The translations under genes were made by a program, and so were the position numbers. A DNA stretch of 64,000 bases. It comes from Flavobacteriales bacterium (GTDB lineage Bacteria > Bacteroidota > Bacteroidia > Flavobacteriales_E > Vicingaceae). Shown in pieces: positions 1 to 7,292 of this stretch. The notes beneath the pieces are model-generated. The model did not search any database and was not told the DNA's origin. It worked only from the letters and a program-made list of their open reading frames with translations. Where the stretch lies: assembly GCA_020635825.1 (NCBI GenBank), contig JACJZA010000013.1:35497-99496 (forward strand), read 5' to 3'. Numbering within the stretch: the stretch's first letter is position 1; each line of letters opens with the position of its first letter.

Positions 1-111
1 TAGAACAAATCTCTCCTGAGCTGCCGGATCAAGCTGCTTACGCAAACCAGAAGGCATCATTAACCTTCCCTTTGCATCAATCTTACATTCAAATTCACCG
101 ATAAAACCCAT
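1..111 (-). CDS. mraZ: MraZ transcriptional regulator, N-terminal part (gene runs off the window)
   Basis: The 37 codons visible on the minus strand begin MGFIGEFECKIDAKGRLMMP, which is the characteristic start of MraZ, followed by SGLRKQLDPAAQERFVL. MraZ is an AbrB-fold DNA-binding protein that is normally the first gene of the division and cell wall (dcw) cluster and controls that operon. The ATG is at 111-109 and no stop intervenes before the window edge, so the rest of the gene and probably the dcw cluster lie outside. Three direct repeats just upstream fit its known self-regulation. Identification is firm from the N-terminus alone. Confidence 0.93.
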   Translation of the reverse strand, partial: MGFIGEFECKIDAKGRLMMPSGLRKQLDPAAQERFVL

Positions 112-444
112 TATTCAACCACCTTAAAATCAGGCTCTTAATTTTTAATTTGTAAATATAGCTCAATTTTTACCACTTCCTACCACTTTTTACCACTTTG
201 TTGATAACTTTTAACGAATAGAAATTACTTTTGTTGCATAATAGTTTGATTTTAAAGCTCATTAGAACTTTAGTACAAAGTGGGAGAAATTAAAAATGTA
301 CTGATGATTATTAAACAGATTTTTGTTGAAACATCTAAAGGGTTTCGGCTTCCTGCTTTTTGAATTTGTTTACTTTTGGCTAGATGATTTTAAACTATTT
401 GATTTAAAATCACTGATAAACTTGATATTTTAATCTTAACTATA
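112..444. other. Divergent intergenic region between mraZ and ysxC
   Basis: I see no open reading frame of note in these 333 bases. The left part carries the mraZ operator. The right part must hold the ysxC promoter: TACTTTTG at 371-378 matches the -7 consensus TAnnTTTG exactly, about 70 bases before the ysxC ATG, but no convincing -33 TTG lies at the right distance. A second exact -7 match on the plus strand is at 226-233. Confidence 0.55.
172..196 (-). promoter_or_regulatory. Probable MraZ operator: three direct repeats at 10-bp spacing
   Basis: On the minus strand the motif GTGGT occurs three times at exactly 10-base spacing (ACCAC on the plus strand at 172, 182 and 192), each in an A-rich context. 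MraZ proteins are known to bind several short G-rich direct repeats at helical-turn spacing upstream of their own gene. The repeats lie 60 to 90 bases before the mraZ start, just upstream of a possible -7 element TATATTTA, so bound protein would sit where RNA polymerase contacts the upstream promoter. Confidence 0.8.
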
Positions 445-1053
445 ATGAATATTACATCTGCTGAATTTGTTATCAGCAACACCAAATTATCTTTATGTCC
501 TTCACCCGATAAACAAGAATATGCTTTTATTGGAAGATCGAATGTTGGAAAATCTTCTTTAATTAATTATTTAACCAATAATAAAAACCTTGCTAAAACC
601 TCAGGAAGACCAGGCAAAACACAATTGATTAATCATTTTCTGATTAACAAAGAATGGTACTTGGTTGATTTACCGGGTTATGGGTATGCAAAAGCATCAA
701 AAAAATCCAGAAACAAATGGGAACAGTTTATTTCAGACTATATATTAAAACGTGAAAATCTTACCAATTTGTTTGTTTTAATTGATTCTCGATTACCTGC
801 ACAACAAATTGATTTAGATTTTATGGAATGGCTAGGAATAAAAAGCATTCCATTTTCTATCATTTTCACGAAAATTGATAAATTATCAAGCACTCAATTA
901 AATAAAAATTTAATGGCTTATAAAAAGGAGATGTTAAAATACTGGGAAGAAATGCCGATACATTTCACATCTTCATCTTCAGGTAAAATTGGAAAAGAAG
1001 CTATTTTAAACTATATTGATTCTATCAATAATTTAAACATAAAAAAAGGCTAG
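445..1053 (+). CDS. ysxC: Ribosome biogenesis GTPase YsxC/EngB
   Basis: This is a 202-residue TRAFAC-class GTPase of the EngB/YsxC/YihA family, which acts in the cytoplasm in assembly of the large ribosomal subunit. The Walker A (G1) motif GRSNVGKS is at residues 30-37, G3 DLPGYGYA at 75-82 and G4 TKID at 142-145; GRPGKTQ around residue 55 is the family switch I region. Length is normal for the family. The gene stands alone, and its stop codon lies inside the stem of the terminator that follows. Confidence 0.97.
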   Translation: MNITSAEFVISNTKLSLCPSPDKQEYAFIGRSNVGKSSLINYLTNNKNLAKTSGRPGKTQLINHFLINKEWYLVDLPGYGYAKASKKSRNKWEQFISDYILKRENLTNLFVLIDSRLPAQQIDLDFMEWLGIKSIPFSIIFTKIDKLSSTQLNKNLMAYKKEMLKYWEEMPIHFTSSSSGKIGKEAILNYIDSINNLNIKKG

Positions 1054-1069
1054 ATTTTCTAGCCTTTTT
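1043..1069. terminator. Bidirectional intrinsic terminator after ysxC
   Basis: A perfect 12-base inverted repeat (AAAAAGGCTAGA, loop TTT, TCTAGCCTTTTT) gives a stem with an A-tract on one side and a T-tract on the other. It sits between two convergent genes, so it can serve ysxC on the plus strand and the small secreted-protein gene on the minus strand. The ysxC stop codon TAG at 1051-1053 is part of the stem. Confidence 0.88.
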
Positions 1070-1079
1070 AAAATTATAA

Positions 1080-1430
1080 TTATTTACTATCTCGAGTTCC
1101 AGTTTTCATTGACTGTGTTTCTCTTTTTTCTTTAGCAACAAGTCTTTTGTATTGAGCATACTGCTCTTCAGTTAATATTTCTTTGATTTTAGCATCTAAT
1201 TCTTCCTTGTATTTTTTCTTATCTTCTCTATTGTCAGCTGCTTGAATTAATTCTGCATATTTAACACCAATCTCTCTAGCTTGTTTTGATTGGTTATCAT
1301 CTAATTTTAATTCGGTAATGTACTTTTCAATTTTAACTTTTACATCTTCATTGTTGTTTGCTTTTACATCAACAACAGAAACAACCAATAATAATGATAA
1401 TAATGCGAATACAGTTTTTAAAGTTTTCAT
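1080..1430 (-). CDS. Small secreted Spy/CpxP-like protein
   Basis: A 116-residue protein with a clear N-terminal signal peptide (MKTLKTVFALLSLLLVVSVV, cleavage probably near DVKA-NNN). The mature part is highly charged and predicted helical, and has LTEEQYAQYKR near residue 88. That resembles the LTxxQ motif of the Spy/CpxP family of periplasmic chaperone-like proteins. It lies 36 bases downstream of a gene of the same architecture on the same strand, so the two are probably cotranscribed. The family assignment rests on architecture and one motif only; the function is unknown. Confidence 0.7.
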   Translation of the reverse strand: MKTLKTVFALLSLLLVVSVVDVKANNNEDVKVKIEKYITELKLDDNQSKQAREIGVKYAELIQAADNREDKKKYKEELDAKIKEILTEEQYAQYKRLVAKEKRETQSMKTGTRDSK

Positions 1431-1466
1431 ACGTTATGTTTTTAAATGAGTGATAAATATACCAAT

Positions 1467-1835
1467 TTAATCTTTTTTCTTCTTAGATTTTTTTTTCTCT
1501 TTTTCTTCAATTAAAATTTTCTTTTGATTCTCATTCAAAATCGAAGCAATTTTTGTACCACGACTTTGTTTTAACTTATCCTGTTCTTTTTCTAAAATTT
1601 TGATTCTATCGTCAATTTCTTCTTTTTTTATGTAATATTCTTTATAATATTTTTTAACATCCTGAAACTGAGAATCGGTTAAATCGAGCATTTTATCAAG
1701 TTCTTTTGTTTTCTCTTCACTCTTTTTTTCAATTTTTTCAGCCAACTTATCTTGTTTAGCTTCTTGAGCTAAAGTTATTGAGTAACTCATCAACAACAAT
1801 ACGCCTAAACACAATATATTTTTTCTAATTTTCAT
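1467..1835 (-). CDS. Small secreted Lys/Glu-rich Spy/CpxP-like protein
   Basis: A 122-residue protein with a signal peptide ending near SITLAQ-EAK. The rest is almost wholly Lys and Glu rich helix or coiled coil, with LDLTDSQFQDVKKYYKEY around residue 50 matching the LTxxQ pattern, and a lysine-rich tail (KKKSKKKKD). It is the upstream member of a tandem pair with the 1080-1430 gene and is divergent from dxs. A periplasmic helical chaperone or stress protein is plausible; no enzyme motif is visible. Confidence 0.68.
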   Translation of the reverse strand: MKIRKNILCLGVLLLMSYSITLAQEAKQDKLAEKIEKKSEEKTKELDKMLDLTDSQFQDVKKYYKEYYIKKEEIDDRIKILEKEQDKLKQSRGTKIASILNENQKKILIEEKEKKKSKKKKD

Positions 1836-1916
1836 ATAACATCTATTTTAAGTTAAAATTAGTTAAATATTAACTCCTATTTAAAAATCCTTAAAATAAA
1901 CTTCCTTTAATCCAAG

Positions 1917-1945
1917 TTTAAAAAATAAAATATTCAGTAACTTTG
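1917..1945 (+). promoter_or_regulatory. Promoter of the dxs operon
   Basis: TAACTTTG at 1938-1945 matches the Bacteroidota -7 element TAnnTTTG exactly. TTTA at 1917-1920, 17 bases upstream, is a near match to the -33 TTTG. The element ends 21 bases before the dxs ATG, which leaves a short leader. Confidence 0.65.
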
Positions 1946-1966
1946 AAGCTTAAGTTAATTCACTAA

Positions 1967-3898
1967 ATGGCAGAATACACTACAGGAAATCTTTTAAACC
2001 AAGTCACTTATCCTCAAGATTTAAGAGATAAAATTACCGAAGAACAACTTCCTCAGTTTTGTAACGAATTAAGAGATTTTATTATTGATGTCGTTTCTCA
2101 AAAAGGTGGCCATTTTGGCGCTAGCTTAGGTGTTGTTGAGCTAACTACAGCTCTTCATTATGTTTTTAATACGCCTTATGACAAATTGGTTTGGGATGTA
2201 GGTCATCAAGCTTATGGTCATAAAATAATCTGTGGACGAAGAGAAATTTTTCATACCAACAGAGTTTATAAAGGAATAAGTGGGTTCCCCAAACCTTCAG
2301 AAAGTGAATACGATGCATTTGCAGTTGGTCATTCTTCTACTTCCATTTCAGCCGCTCTTGGAATGGCAGTAGCTTCTCGTCATTTAAATGAAAACAATCG
2401 ACAACATATAGCCATTATTGGTGATGGCTCTATGACTGCTGGATTAGCCTTTGAAGGATTAAATCATGGAGGAGTTGAAAACACCAATTTATTAGTTGTT
2501 TTAAACGACAACTGTATGGCGATTGACCCTAATGTAGGTGCTTTAAAAGAGTATTTAACTGACATAACTACTTCTCATACTTACAACAAAGTAAAGGATG
2601 AGGTATGGAATTTACTAGGAGCTATCAGTAAATTTGGACCTAATGCTCAAGCCATTGTACAAAAAATAGAAAACGGAATCAAATCTACTTTATTGAAACA
2701 AAGTAATTTATTTGAATCATTAAACTTTAGATACTTTGGTCCGGTTGATGGTCATGATGTGATTCATCTTTCAAAGATATTAAACGACTTAAAGGATATC
2801 CCAGGTCCAAAAATTTTACATTGTATAACTGAAAAAGGTAAAGGTTATGAACCTGCCGAATTAGGTGATTCAACCAAATGGCATGCTCCCGGATTGTTCA
2901 ATAAAGATACGGGTGAGATTATTAAAATAACTCCTAAAAATCCTGAGCCTCCTAAATTCCAAGATGTTTTTGGACACACTATTGTAGAATTAGCCGAGAA
3001 AAATGATAAAATAGTTGGAGTAACTCCAGCCATGCCTTCGGGCTGTTCTTTAAACATTATGATGAAAGCTATGCCCGATAGAGCTTTTGATGTTGGGATT
3101 GCTGAACAACATGCTGTTACTTTTTCAGCAGGAATGGCTGCGCAAGGATTAATTCCATTTTGCAACATTTATTCTTCCTTTATGCAACGTGCTTATGATC
3201 AAGTAATACATGATGTTGCATTACAAAAATTACCTGTAATTTTTTGTTTAGATAGAGGGGGATTAGTTGGTGCAGATGGCCCAACTCACCATGGAGCTTA
3301 TGATTTAGCTTATTTTAGATGTATCCCTAACATGATAGTTTCTGCTCCTTTAAATGAAGAAGAATTAAGAAACTTAATGTACACTGCACAATCAGGAAAC
3401 TTTGGCCCCTTCTCTATTCGTTATCCAAGAGGTAATGGTTCTATGGTTGAATGGAAAACCCCTTTCAAAAAAATTAAAATTGGTACTGGACAGCGCTTAA
3501 AAACCGGAGACGATATTGCAATATTATCTATTGGAGCTATTGGCACAGAAGCAGCTAAAGCAATTGAAAAACTAGAAAAAGAAGGATTAAGTGTTGCTCA
3601 TTATGACATGAGATTTATCAAACCTTTAGATGAAATTTTACTTCATGAAGTGTTCTCTAAATTTGATAAAATCATCACGCTAGAAGATGGTTGTATCATA
3701 GGTGGATTAGGAAGTGCTGTATTAGAATTTATGGCAGATAATAATTACCAAGCATCTGTAAAACGTCTAGGTATTCCTGATAAATTCATAGAACATGGAA
3801 CTCAGGATGAGTTATATAATGAATGTTTTTATGATGTAAATGCCATAGTTGAAACTGCAAAATCATTTGGTATAAAATCTAAAAAAGCTTTGGCTTAA
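1967..3898 (+). CDS. dxs: 1-deoxy-D-xylulose-5-phosphate synthase
   Basis: This 643-residue thiamine-diphosphate enzyme condenses pyruvate with glyceraldehyde 3-phosphate, the first step of the MEP isoprenoid pathway. The order of domains is normal: GHQAYGHK near residue 79, the ThDP motif GDGSMTAG at 152-159 followed by LNDN at 179-182, the transketolase-like pyrimidine domain with the catalytic Glu in GIAEQHAV near 379, DRGGLVGADGPTHHGAYD near 430, and a C-terminal transketolase domain. It leads an operon with the DAHP synthase/chorismate mutase gene 5 bases downstream and recJ. ispG of the same pathway lies at 60306. Confidence 0.97.
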   Translation: MAEYTTGNLLNQVTYPQDLRDKITEEQLPQFCNELRDFIIDVVSQKGGHFGASLGVVELTTALHYVFNTPYDKLVWDVGHQAYGHKIICGRREIFHTNRVYKGISGFPKPSESEYDAFAVGHSSTSISAALGMAVASRHLNENNRQHIAIIGDGSMTAGLAFEGLNHGGVENTNLLVVLNDNCMAIDPNVGALKEYLTDITTSHTYNKVKDEVWNLLGAISKFGPNAQAIVQKIENGIKSTLLKQSNLFESLNFRYFGPVDGHDVIHLSKILNDLKDIPGPKILHCITEKGKGYEPAELGDSTKWHAPGLFNKDTGEIIKITPKNPEPPKFQDVFGHTIVELAEKNDKIVGVTPAMPSGCSLNIMMKAMPDRAFDVGIAEQHAVTFSAGMAAQGLIPFCNIYSSFMQRAYDQVIHDVALQKLPVIFCLDRGGLVGADGPTHHGAYDLAYFRCIPNMIVSAPLNEEELRNLMYTAQSGNFGPFSIRYPRGNGSMVEWKTPFKKIKIGTGQRLKTGDDIAILSIGAIGTEAAKAIEKLEKEGLSVAHYDMRFIKPLDEILLHEVFSKFDKIITLEDGCIIGGLGSAVLEFMADNNYQASVKRLGIPDKFIEHGTQDELYNECFYDVNAIVETAKSFGIKSKKALA

Positions 3899-3903
3899 TT
3901 GCT

Positions 3904-4992
3904 GTGAAGCTAAACCTGCAAATACAAGATAAGTACACATGGTTAATTAAAGAAAAACCTTGTGTTATTTCAGGACCTTGTAGTGTTGAATCCGAAAAAC
4001 AAGTTTTAAAGACTGTTCAAGCCATTTCAAAATCCGGAAAAGTTAACATTATTCGTGGTGGTATTTGGAAACCAAGAACTCGACCTAATTCTTTTGAAGG
4101 AATAGGTGAAATTGGACTAAAATGGCTCAAAGATGCTGGTCGTGCTGTTAATTTACCAGTAGCTACCGAAGTTGCCAATGCAGAACATGTTGAAGCTTGT
4201 TTAAAAAATGAAATAGATATTCTTTGGATTGGTGCGAGGACAACTGTTAGCCCTTTTGCTGTTCAAGAAATTGCTGATGCATTAAAAGGAATTGATATTC
4301 CTGTTTTTGTAAAAAATCCCATCAATCCCGATTTTAATTTATGGATTGGCGCATTAGAACGAATAAATGCTGCAGGCATTAATAAAATTGGTGCAATTCA
4401 TAGAGGCTTCTCTTCTTTTGATAAATCATCTTACCGTAATTTACCCATGTGGGAATTACCCATTGAATTGAAAATGATTTGTCCTGATTTACCGATTATT
4501 TGCGATCCAAGTCATATTGCAGGAAGTAAGGATTTAATCTTTCAGGTAGCTCAAAAGGCCATGGACATGGAAATGGATGGAGTGATGATTGAAAGTCACA
4601 TTCATCCCTCTGATGCAAAAAGTGATGCAGAACAACAACTCACTCCTGAAGAATTAATTACATTATTAAATCAGCTGCAAGTAAGAAAAAGTGGTTGCAA
4701 CAATGAAGAATTTACTAACAACTTAGAACAACTAAGAATAGTAATTGACGAATTGGATGAAGAACTCATCAATAAATTTGCTTCAAGAATGGCAATTATT
4801 GAAAAGATAGGGACATATAAAAAGGAAAATGAAGTAACCATTCTTCAAATAGAACGTTGGGAAAAAATATTAAAAAACAGAACATTTTTAGCTGAGAAAG
4901 TAGGTTTAAGCAACGACTTCATTAAAAAAATGTTGGAGTTATTGCATCAAGAATCAATTAGAATACAAACCGAAATAATGAACAAAAAGTAA
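3904..4992 (+). CDS. Bifunctional DAHP synthase / chorismate mutase
   Basis: A 362-residue fusion. Residues 1 to about 265 are a KdsA-like (type I-beta) DAHP synthase, with SGPCSVES near 23, RGGIWKPRTRP near 51, KNP near 137, AIHRGFSS near 165, DPSHIAG near 199 and IESHIHP near 230; it makes the first shikimate-pathway intermediate. Residues from about 275 to the end are an AroQ-type chorismate mutase (LRIVIDELDEELINKFASRM, then KIGTYKKEN). The mutase domain usually makes such fusions sensitive to prephenate; I infer this here. The start is GTG, 5 bases after dxs. The stop abuts the recJ ATG directly, so translation is probably coupled. Confidence 0.94.
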   Translation: MKLNLQIQDKYTWLIKEKPCVISGPCSVESEKQVLKTVQAISKSGKVNIIRGGIWKPRTRPNSFEGIGEIGLKWLKDAGRAVNLPVATEVANAEHVEACLKNEIDILWIGARTTVSPFAVQEIADALKGIDIPVFVKNPINPDFNLWIGALERINAAGINKIGAIHRGFSSFDKSSYRNLPMWELPIELKMICPDLPIICDPSHIAGSKDLIFQVAQKAMDMEMDGVMIESHIHPSDAKSDAEQQLTPEELITLLNQLQVRKSGCNNEEFTNNLEQLRIVIDELDEELINKFASRMAIIEKIGTYKKENEVTILQIERWEKILKNRTFLAEKVGLSNDFIKKMLELLHQESIRIQTEIMNKK

Positions 4993-6699
4993 ATGGCTTT
5001 TCGTTGGGAAATTAAAGAAAAAGCTGATGAGCAAAAAGTTAAGGAGTTGTCCGAACAACTCAATAATTTAGATTTTACGCTTACCAATATTTTAATTCAA
5101 CGAGGCATTGATACTTTCGAAAAAGCCAAAGATTTTTTTCGCCCTAGTTTAGAACAAATTCATGATCCTTTTTTAATGAAGGATATGAAGAATGCGGTTA
5201 ACAGATTAAACGAAGCCATTGAAAACAACGAAAAAGTATTAATCTATGGTGATTATGATGTGGACGGAACCACTTCTGTTGCTTTGGTTTATTCTTATCT
5301 TAAAAATTTCTATCCCCATTTAGAATATTACATTCCAGACAGATACACAGAAGGTTATGGAGTTTCTTTTCAAGGAATTGACTACGCATCAGAAAATGAT
5401 TTCAAACTCATTATTAGTTTAGATTGTGGAATTAAAGCCATTGAAAAAGTGGCCTATGCTTCAGAAAAAGGCATCGATTTTATCATTTGCGACCATCACC
5501 GACCGGGAAATGAAATCCCAAAAGCTATTGCTGTACTTGATCCTAAAAGAGAAGATTGTGAATATCCTTACAAAGAACTTTCAGGTTGTGGAGTAGGTTT
5601 TAAATTGATGCAAGCATGGACGAAAAACAATGAAAAAGACGAGCAATTTTTATTTCAATATTTAGATTTATTAGCTGTAAGCACTTGTGCGGATATTGTC
5701 CCCATTACCGGTGAAAACAGGGTTTTTGTTTATTATGGATTAAAACAAATTAATGAAAATCCACGACTGGGAATTAAAACGATGATTGAGCTAGCAGGAC
5801 TAAAAAAAGAACTAACGGTAATGGATGTGGTTTTTACCATTGCTCCGAGAATAAATGCTGCCGGACGAATTGAAAGTGGTAGAAAAGCAGTGGAAATGTT
5901 GGTGGAAGAAAACAACGAAAAATCGAAAGCATTTGGTGGCAACATTAACGAAATGAACACTGACCGTAAAGATTTAGACCGAGAAATTACGGCTGAAGCT
6001 TTGCGAATGATAGCAGAAAATACAGCTTTGCAAAACAAAAAAACAACGGTACTTTTTCAAGAAAACTGGCACAAAGGAGTGATTGGAATTGTTGCTTCCC
6101 GATTGATAGAAACACACTACCGCCCAACCATTATTTTAACTGAATCGAATGGAAAAGCAACTGGCTCGGCACGTTCGGTAAGTGGTTTTGATGTGTACAA
6201 TGCCATTGATGCTTGTAGCGATTTATTGGAACAATTTGGCGGACATAAATATGCTGCAGGATTGACATTGAAACTGGAAAATTTAGATGCTTTTATTGAA
6301 AAATTTGAAGAGGTAGTAACTGAGCAAATTGAAGACCATATGCTTACTCCTCAGATAAACATTGATGCTGAATTAAAACTTGACCAAATAAACGACAGCT
6401 TTTATAAAATACTGAAACAATTTGCTCCTACCGGACCCGGAAATATGCGACCGGTGTTTATGAGTGAGAATGTTTTTTGTACAGCCAACAGCCGAATTGT
6501 AGGTGAAAACCATTTAAAAATAGAAGTTTTTCAAGAAGAAAACCCTGACCTTAAATTTTCGTGCATTGGCTTTAATTTTGGGGACAAACTAGATGAGTTA
6601 GCCGAAGGTGTTCCTTTTAGTATGGTGTACAACATTGAAGAAAATACCTGGAATGGAATTACTAACATTCAGTTGAATATTAAGGATTTGAGAGTTTAG
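4993..6699 (+). CDS. recJ: Single-stranded-DNA-specific exonuclease RecJ
   Basis: A 568-residue DHH-family 5'-3' exonuclease for recombination and repair. Motifs are in order: IYGDYDVDGTTS (metal-binding DYD at 87-89), DCGI at 144-147, DHHRPG at 167-172, GVIGIVASR near 360, then the DHHA1 part with GSARSVSGFD near 391 and GGHKYAAG near 415, and a C-terminal OB domain. It follows the previous gene with no spacer. Its last 22 codons reappear, diverged, at 7228-7292 beyond the GIY-YIG cassette, so the present 3' end may have been replaced by recombination. Confidence 0.97.
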   Translation: MAFRWEIKEKADEQKVKELSEQLNNLDFTLTNILIQRGIDTFEKAKDFFRPSLEQIHDPFLMKDMKNAVNRLNEAIENNEKVLIYGDYDVDGTTSVALVYSYLKNFYPHLEYYIPDRYTEGYGVSFQGIDYASENDFKLIISLDCGIKAIEKVAYASEKGIDFIICDHHRPGNEIPKAIAVLDPKREDCEYPYKELSGCGVGFKLMQAWTKNNEKDEQFLFQYLDLLAVSTCADIVPITGENRVFVYYGLKQINENPRLGIKTMIELAGLKKELTVMDVVFTIAPRINAAGRIESGRKAVEMLVEENNEKSKAFGGNINEMNTDRKDLDREITAEALRMIAENTALQNKKTTVLFQENWHKGVIGIVASRLIETHYRPTIILTESNGKATGSARSVSGFDVYNAIDACSDLLEQFGGHKYAAGLTLKLENLDAFIEKFEEVVTEQIEDHMLTPQINIDAELKLDQINDSFYKILKQFAPTGPGNMRPVFMSENVFCTANSRIVGENHLKIEVFQEENPDLKFSCIGFNFGDKLDELAEGVPFSMVYNIEENTWNGITNIQLNIKDLRV

Positions 6700-6713
6700 A
6701 AGAATTTGTTATG

Positions 6714-6811
6714 TTTTGTCATCCTGAGTTTATCGAAGAATAATCAAAGCATAGATAAATTTTAGAACTTATTCTTTTGCCTTACTCTTCGATAAACTCA
6801 GAGTAACAAAA
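6714..6811. repeat. REP-like inverted repeat pair 1, between recJ and the GIY-YIG gene
   Basis: Two 30-base arms in opposite orientation, 6714-6743 and 6782-6811, agree at 26 of 30 positions when one is reverse-complemented, with 38 bases between them. Both contain the core TGAGTTTATCGAA. The right arm is itself a small hairpin, TTACTC / 13-base loop / GAGTAA. It begins 14 bases after the recJ stop and may also help end recJ transcription. The same repeat occurs twice more on the far side of the nuclease gene. Confidence 0.88.
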
Positions 6812-6821
6812 GAATAAAATA

Positions 6822-7118
6822 TCACTTAGAATTATTTTTCAAATTCGACAATTCTAAAAGTAAATCAAAATCATTATTGATTAGTGCTTTCTTCTTTTTC
6901 CTACTCCAACCTTTAATTTGTTTTTCTTTTTCAATAGCTTGGTTAATGTCATTATAATATTCAAACCACACTAATTTTACCGGTCGTTTTCGATAAGTAT
7001 ATGCTTGTTTATCTTCTCCTAGATTATGTTCAATTACTCTTCGTTCGATATCATTGGTTACTCCAGTATAATAAGAATTATCCGAACATTGAAGAATATA
7101 AACGTAATAGGTTTTCAT
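6822..7118 (-). CDS. Small GIY-YIG domain endonuclease
   Basis: A 98-residue single-domain GIY-YIG protein of the UvrC-N-like UPF0213/YhbQ type. The two half motifs are YYVYILQCSD (4-13) and YYTGVTNDIERRVIEHN (17-33), with the conserved Arg in the second. AYTYRKRPVKLVWFE and EKEKQIKGWSRKKKKALI follow, as in the family, and the length is typical. It is the only gene between two pairs of REP-like inverted repeats that start within 10 to 15 bases of either end. Small proteins of this kind are usually annotated only as putative nucleases; a role in moving these repeats is my inference. Confidence 0.9.
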   Translation of the reverse strand: MKTYYVYILQCSDNSYYTGVTNDIERRVIEHNLGEDKQAYTYRKRPVKLVWFEYYNDINQAIEKEKQIKGWSRKKKKALINNDFDLLLELSNLKNNSK

Positions 7119-7131
7119 ATCTAATTATTTT

Positions 7132-7221
7132 CATTGTCATAGTGAGTTTATCGAACAATAAACAATGAAAATAAAAGTAGTTAATTTTGTCTTATGCTTC
7201 GATAAACTCAGCATGACAAAA
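7132..7221. repeat. REP-like inverted repeat pair 2, on the far side of the GIY-YIG gene
   Basis: Arms 7132-7161 and 7192-7221 are in opposite orientation, agree at 24 of 30 positions and enclose 30 bases. Both carry the core TGAGTTTATCGAA. The outermost arms of the whole cassette (6714-6743 and 7192-7221) match at 28 of 30 positions as terminal inverted repeats. The last arm folds as TTATGC / loop / GCATGA. In the two best arms the bases flanking the common loop differ but remain paired. Confidence 0.88.
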
Positions 7222-7227
7222 TTCTTA

Positions 7228-7292
7228 CTGGAGAAAACACTTGGAATGGAATCACCACGATTCAGTTGAATCTAAAGGATTTGAGGGTTCAG
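7228..7292 (+). pseudogene. Diverged copy of the recJ 3' end
   Basis: These 65 bases align without gaps to 6635-6699, the last part of recJ, with 53 identities. The encoded peptide ENTWNGITTIQLNLKDLRV matches the recJ C-terminus ENTWNGITNIQLNIKDLRV. Most differences are silent, so this was coding sequence under selection and not a recent duplicate. The stop TAG is CAG here. Homology starts 6 bases from the edge of the repeat cassette, so the cassette is flanked by two recJ tails in direct orientation. Confidence 0.85.

Noticed and set aside
2845..3168. Minus-strand open frame inside dxs
   Set aside because: It lies wholly within a strongly conserved gene, has no recognisable domain and is a shadow of the dxs codon pattern. 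The same applies to antisense frames in recJ, the AcrB-type pump gene, manC and other large genes.
6714..6811. Inverted repeat pair 1 as a simple recJ terminator
   Set aside because: It can form a hairpin and may stop transcription, but the same motif recurs in four copies around the GIY-YIG gene, which a terminator would not explain.
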